DNA from: Oscillospiraceae bacterium
Lineage (GTDB): Bacteria > Bacillota > Clostridia > Oscillospirales > Acutalibacteraceae
Reading direction: 5' to 3'
NCBI GenBank assembly: GCA_015065785.1
Contig: SVPR01000007.1
Span: forward strand, 1 to 35,633
DNA length: 35,633 bases
Below the pieces are notes generated by a model. That model saw nothing but the letters and a program-made list of their open reading frames with translations, had not been told where the DNA came from and searched no databases. How positions within the stretch are numbered: the first letter of the stretch is position 1; each line of letters begins with the position of its first letter. The position numbers and the translations under genes were made by a program. Shown here piece by piece: positions 33,255 to 35,633 of the stretch.

Positions 33255-33398
33255 ATGAATTATTGTCTTAAAACCTTAGAAAATATTGAAAAGCTTACTA
33301 AAGCATACAAATCAATTTTTGTACTCAAAAAATTATTATCTGCATTTTTAATAATTTATACCGCAATAAAGGTAGTAACATTTTTTGTGAATAAGTAG
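33255..33398 (+). CDS. Small membrane ORF coupled to spoVAD
   Basis: 47 residues from ATG 33255 to TAG 33398. AGGAG lies 8 nt before the ATG and overlaps the spoVAD stop codon, so translation is probably coupled. The first half is polar with amphipathic character (NYCLKTLENIEKLTKAYKS); the second half is a likely membrane helix (LLSAFLIIYTAIKVVTFFV) ending with a short basic tail. I do not recognise a family. Its position suggests a spore-membrane or SpoVA-associated role, which is inference only. It is missed by length-filtered gene calling. Confidence 0.65.
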   Translation: MNYCLKTLENIEKLTKAYKSIFVLKKLLSAFLIIYTAIKVVTFFVNK

Positions 33399-33418
33399 CT
33401 TTTTAATTTCGATAGCAA

Positions 33419-33460
33419 AAGAAGAATATCACGGATTTCTAAAACCCGTAATATTCTTCT
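33419..33460 (+). terminator. Terminator-like hairpin after the spoVAD unit
   Basis: GAAGAATAT-C-ACGG pairs with CCGT-A-ATATTCTTC, with one internal mismatch. It is flanked by A and T stretches on both sides, so it could work in both directions. Confidence 0.6.
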
Positions 33461-33465
33461 TTATC

Positions 33466-33494
33466 TTGTTTTTATACATATAATGTGCTATAAT
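33466..33494 (+). promoter_or_regulatory. Promoter of the GH125 gene
   Basis: TTGTTT (33466-33471), 17-nt spacer ending TGTGC, and TATAAT (33489-33494). Confidence 0.7.
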
Positions 33495-33540
33495 AATAAA
33501 AATTTGGTTTGTACCAAAATAATAAAAACGGAGAAGAATT

Positions 33541-34824
33541 ATGAATATTCCTGAAATTCTTTCTAAAAAAGCAAATGAAATAGAAGAGATACTCAAAGTA
33601 AAATGCCCTGAGGCAGCACCATTTTTCAAAAGGTGCTTTTTAAACACAATTGAAACTACTGTAACACAATTAGAGGACGGCAGTTACTTTGTTATTACGG
33701 GTGATATTCCTGCAATGTGGTTGAGAGATAGTGCCGCACAGGTAAAACCTTATATCCGTTATGCGAATGAAGATGAGGATTTAAAAGCGATTCTTAAAAG
33801 CATTATTGAAAAACACGCTTTTTATGTTTGTCTTGACCCGTATTCTAACGCATTTAACGCAGAGCCAAACCCTGAAAGCCACGATGACGAAACCGACTTT
33901 TCGCACGAGCTCATTTTTGAAAGAAAATATGAGGTTGACTCATTATGCGCACCGCTTTATTTAGCTTACGAGTATTACCAGACAACTTTAGATAATTCAA
34001 TTTTTACTGAGCAATTCAAAGATATGCTTTGGAAAATCTTTGAAACCTTTAAAAAAGAGCAAAACCATTTTGCTAACTCTACATATTTCTTCAACCGTAA
34101 AGACTGCCCTGCATTAGATACATTATCTAACGACGGCAAGGGTGAAGAGGTCGCTTATACAGGTATGACCTGGTCGGGCTTCAGACCATCAGACGACCGT
34201 TGTAAATTAGGTTATTTAGTACCTGCTAATATGATGGCTGTCTGTGCATTAAAAAAGGCTGCTGAGATGGCTAATATTGGCTACGAAGACACAAAGCTTG
34301 AGAGTGAATGTCGCTCACTTGCATTTGATATTGATGAGGGTATTAAAGAATACGGCGTTATTGACAATGAGCGCCACGGTAAAATGTTCGCGTATGAAAC
34401 AGACGGCAAGGGTAACTTTGTTCTTATGGATGACGCAAATTCACCAAGTCTTCTTTCAGCCCCTTATTTAGGCTACATAAAAGCTGATAATGAAATTTAT
34501 AAGAATACCCGTAATTTTATTCTTTCGGGCAACAACCCCTGGTATTTCGAGGGCAGTGCCGCAAAAGGTGTAGGTAGCCCTCATACAGGACTCGACAAAA
34601 TCTGGCATATTGCCCTTTCAATGCAAGCACTTACAAGTACTGACGCTGAAGAAGTAAAAGAATGTATTAAAATGCTCACTACTACTGATGCAGGTACAGG
34701 TCTTATGCACGAATCATTTTATAAGAATGACGCAAAAGATTTTACTCGCAGTTGGTTTGCCTGGGCAAACAGTCTTTTCGCAGAACTGCTTATAAGAATT
34801 GCTGATACCAATTACGACTATTAA
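33541..34824 (+). CDS. GH125 exo-alpha-1,6-mannosidase
   Basis: 427 residues, the usual GH125 length, without a signal peptide. Family landmarks of the (alpha/alpha)6 barrel: TGDIPAMWLRDSAAQ, the long YEVDSLCAPLYLAYEYYQ helix, TGMTWSGFRPSDDR, MDDANSPSLLSAPYLGY, GVGSPHTG and LMHESF. The catalytic acid candidate is D218 or D219 in RPSDD and the base candidate is E391 in MHESF, close to D220 and E393 of the Clostridium perfringens enzyme. It is an inverting, metal-independent enzyme releasing mannose from alpha-1,6-linked mannosides, probably N-glycan cores taken up by the cell. It is monocistronic; GGAGA lies about 8 nt upstream of the ATG. Confidence 0.93.
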   Translation: MNIPEILSKKANEIEEILKVKCPEAAPFFKRCFLNTIETTVTQLEDGSYFVITGDIPAMWLRDSAAQVKPYIRYANEDEDLKAILKSIIEKHAFYVCLDPYSNAFNAEPNPESHDDETDFSHELIFERKYEVDSLCAPLYLAYEYYQTTLDNSIFTEQFKDMLWKIFETFKKEQNHFANSTYFFNRKDCPALDTLSNDGKGEEVAYTGMTWSGFRPSDDRCKLGYLVPANMMAVCALKKAAEMANIGYEDTKLESECRSLAFDIDEGIKEYGVIDNERHGKMFAYETDGKGNFVLMDDANSPSLLSAPYLGYIKADNEIYKNTRNFILSGNNPWYFEGSAAKGVGSPHTGLDKIWHIALSMQALTSTDAEEVKECIKMLTTTDAGTGLMHESFYKNDAKDFTRSWFAWANSLFAELLIRIADTNYDY

Positions 34825-34865
34825 TTTTTAAGTGAAATACTTATCATTTTTTCAAGTTGAAAGCA

Positions 34866-35125
34866 AAGTGCTGAGTGCTGAGTGCTGAATGCAGAATTAT
34901 GGGTCTGCGACGCTATTATAATTTAATAACAAAAAGCTAAGTTCTATCATTTAAAGTTTTTTGTAAACTAAAAATGATAGAACTTGTTGTTTTTATTGAC
35001 TAATAATTATAATCAAGTCCGCAGGACTTCCGAAATTCTGCACTCAGCACTCAGCACTCAGCATTCAGCACTTTATAATAGCGTTGCAGACCATTTTCTC
35101 TTATCTCTTATCTATTCTCTCTTAT
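34866..35125. repeat. Heptamer/hairpin intergenic element, copy C (GH125 / hydrogenase gap)
   Basis: This is the cleanest copy. The left array has GTGCTGA units and ATGCAGA (34868-34895), then mini-hairpin GTC-TGC-GAC (34903-34911) and ATTATAATT. The core hairpin is 34939-34985 (AAGTTCTATCATTT paired with AAATGATAGAACTT). The right side has mini-hairpin AAGTCC-GCA-GGACTT (35015-35029), an inverted CACTCAG-type array (35037-35072), TTATAAT, a weaker mini-hairpin (35083-35091, GTC-TGC-AAC on the minus strand), and an outer array of TCTCTTA units (35097-35127). No ORF is credible inside. Confidence 0.82.
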
Positions 35126-35130
35126 CCAAC

Positions 35131-35168
35131 AAAAAATCCCCCTGCTTTCGTGAAGCAGGGGATTTTTT
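35131..35168 (-). terminator. Intrinsic terminator of the hydrogenase gene
   Basis: AAAAAATCCCCCTGCTT and GAAGCAGGGGATTTTTT form a long stem with one bulged C and a short loop, adjacent to the stop codon at 35172. It is strong in the minus direction and A/T-symmetric. Confidence 0.93.
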
Positions 35169-35171
35169 ATC

Positions 35172-35633
35172 TTAATATTTAGCTCTTTCTGTATAACCTG
35201 TGTGGAGAATATCGTGTGCCTTATGGCTACCAGGTTTGCCGAAGTATTCATCATATACAGCCTTAACATCAGGATTTTCGTGTGATTTTCTGATTTTAAG
35301 GTTTTTGTCATCGTTGTAAAGACCTGCTGCACGAGCCGCTCTTACATCTGTAAAGTTCTTAATTGATGCTGGAACGATTGGTTGACCACCGCCGTTTACA
35401 CAACCACCAGGGCAAGCCATAACTTCAATGAAGTCATATTTCTTATCACCGGATTTAACCATATCAAGAACTGTTTTTGCATTTGCAAGACCTGAGCAAA
35501 CTGCAACATTGATTTCTGCACCGTCAAGGTTATAAGTTGCTTCTTTAACGCCTTCAACGCCACGAACATCTTTAAATGCATCAAAGTCAGGAAGCTCTTT
35601 ATTTGTAACAACTTCATAAGCAGTACGAAGAGC
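35172..35633 (-). CDS. [FeFe] hydrogenase, C-terminal part (5' end beyond window)
   Basis: 153 residues are visible, open at the right edge. The H-cluster motif [16 protein letters not shown] contains two cluster-region cysteines. It is followed by [29 protein letters not shown] and [15 protein letters not shown], the usual C-terminus of NADH- or ferredoxin-linked [FeFe] hydrogenases (HydA/HndD type). It reduces protons to H2 using reduced ferredoxin, so it would complement PFOR. Which subgroup it belongs to depends on the N-terminal Fe-S domains outside the window. Confidence 0.92.
   Translation of the reverse strand, partial: ALRTAYEVVTNKELPDFDAFKDVRGVEGVKEATYNLDGAEINVAVCSGLANAKTVLDMVKSGDKKYDFIEVMACPGGCVNGGGQPIVPASIKNFTDVRAARAAGLYNDDKNLKIRKSHENPDVKAVYDEYFGKPGSHKAHDILHTGYTERAKY

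Noticed and set aside
35108-35332. Alternative frames over the hydrogenase end
   Set aside because: The frame with the H-cluster motif is clearly the coding one; others lack homology and cross the terminator.
1-35633. tRNA or rRNA genes
   Set aside because: I saw no GTTCRANYC T-loop with matching acceptor stem and no rRNA signature; absence by eye is not proof.

Overview
The window looks like a chromosomal segment of an uncultured, AT-rich, anaerobic, spore-forming Firmicute of the class Clostridia, probably a gut Oscillospirales/Ruminococcaceae-type organism. The evidence is a single-chain pyruvate:ferredoxin oxidoreductase, the C-terminus of an [FeFe] hydrogenase, spoVAD, a T-box leader in front of thrS, strong AGGAG-type ribosome binding sites, and a secreted protein ending in a dockerin-like segment. 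The taxonomic placement is inference from gene content only.

Layout, left to right. 2-2522 (-): a secreted transglutaminase-fold protein with Cys-rich repeats and an Fn3-like domain, cut by the window edge. 2634-8021 (-): a two-gene glycoside hydrolase operon with a LacZ-type GH2 beta-galactosidase and a GH78 alpha-L-rhamnosidase carrying an N-terminal GNAT acetyltransferase domain. 8175-11113 (+): recD2 and comF, overlapping by 1 nt. 11433-13833 (-): an unrecognised single-pass membrane protein and a CNNM/CorC-type CBS transporter. 14062-17604 (+): PFOR. 18008-20280 (-): thrS with its threonine T-box. 20285-22983 (-): the jag-yidC-yidD-rnpA-rpmH cluster, without dnaA or mnmE/mnmG beside it. 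23297-24118 (+): Mrp/NBP35. 24242-26080 (+): a paralogue of the first gene. 26086-27761 (-): trmO and a FliB-like Cys-rich protein. 28000-32143 (+): diguanylate cyclase, inorganic pyrophosphatase and hybrid histidine kinase. 32227-33398 (+): spoVAD and a 47-residue membrane ORF. 33541-34824 (+): GH125 alpha-mannosidase. 35172-35633 (-): the end of an [FeFe] hydrogenase.

How the genes work together. GH2, GH78 and GH125 point to use of plant or mucin/glycoprotein glycans. PFOR and hydrogenase give the pyruvate to acetyl-CoA plus H2 route. The GGDEF/hybrid kinase pair is a signalling unit.

The most unusual content is a family of intergenic repeats. Three copies lie in three of the four convergent (3'-3') gene gaps, at about 11075-11475, 17655-18007 and 34866-35125. 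A fourth, coreless copy lies at 12304-12370. Each full copy has a central AT-rich hairpin (A-A-R-TTCTATCATTT paired with its complement). On both sides, in inverted orientation, are units made of a heptamer tandem array, a short linker ending in GG, a mini-hairpin with a T-N-C triloop and a stem that varies in a compensatory way, and an ATTATAA-like stretch. Heptamer families differ between copies but obey one purine-rich grammar. One copy has a 68-bp heptamer array inserted in its core between 14-bp direct repeats. Two flanking genes have C-termini encoded by heptamers. I do not recognise this as a described element.
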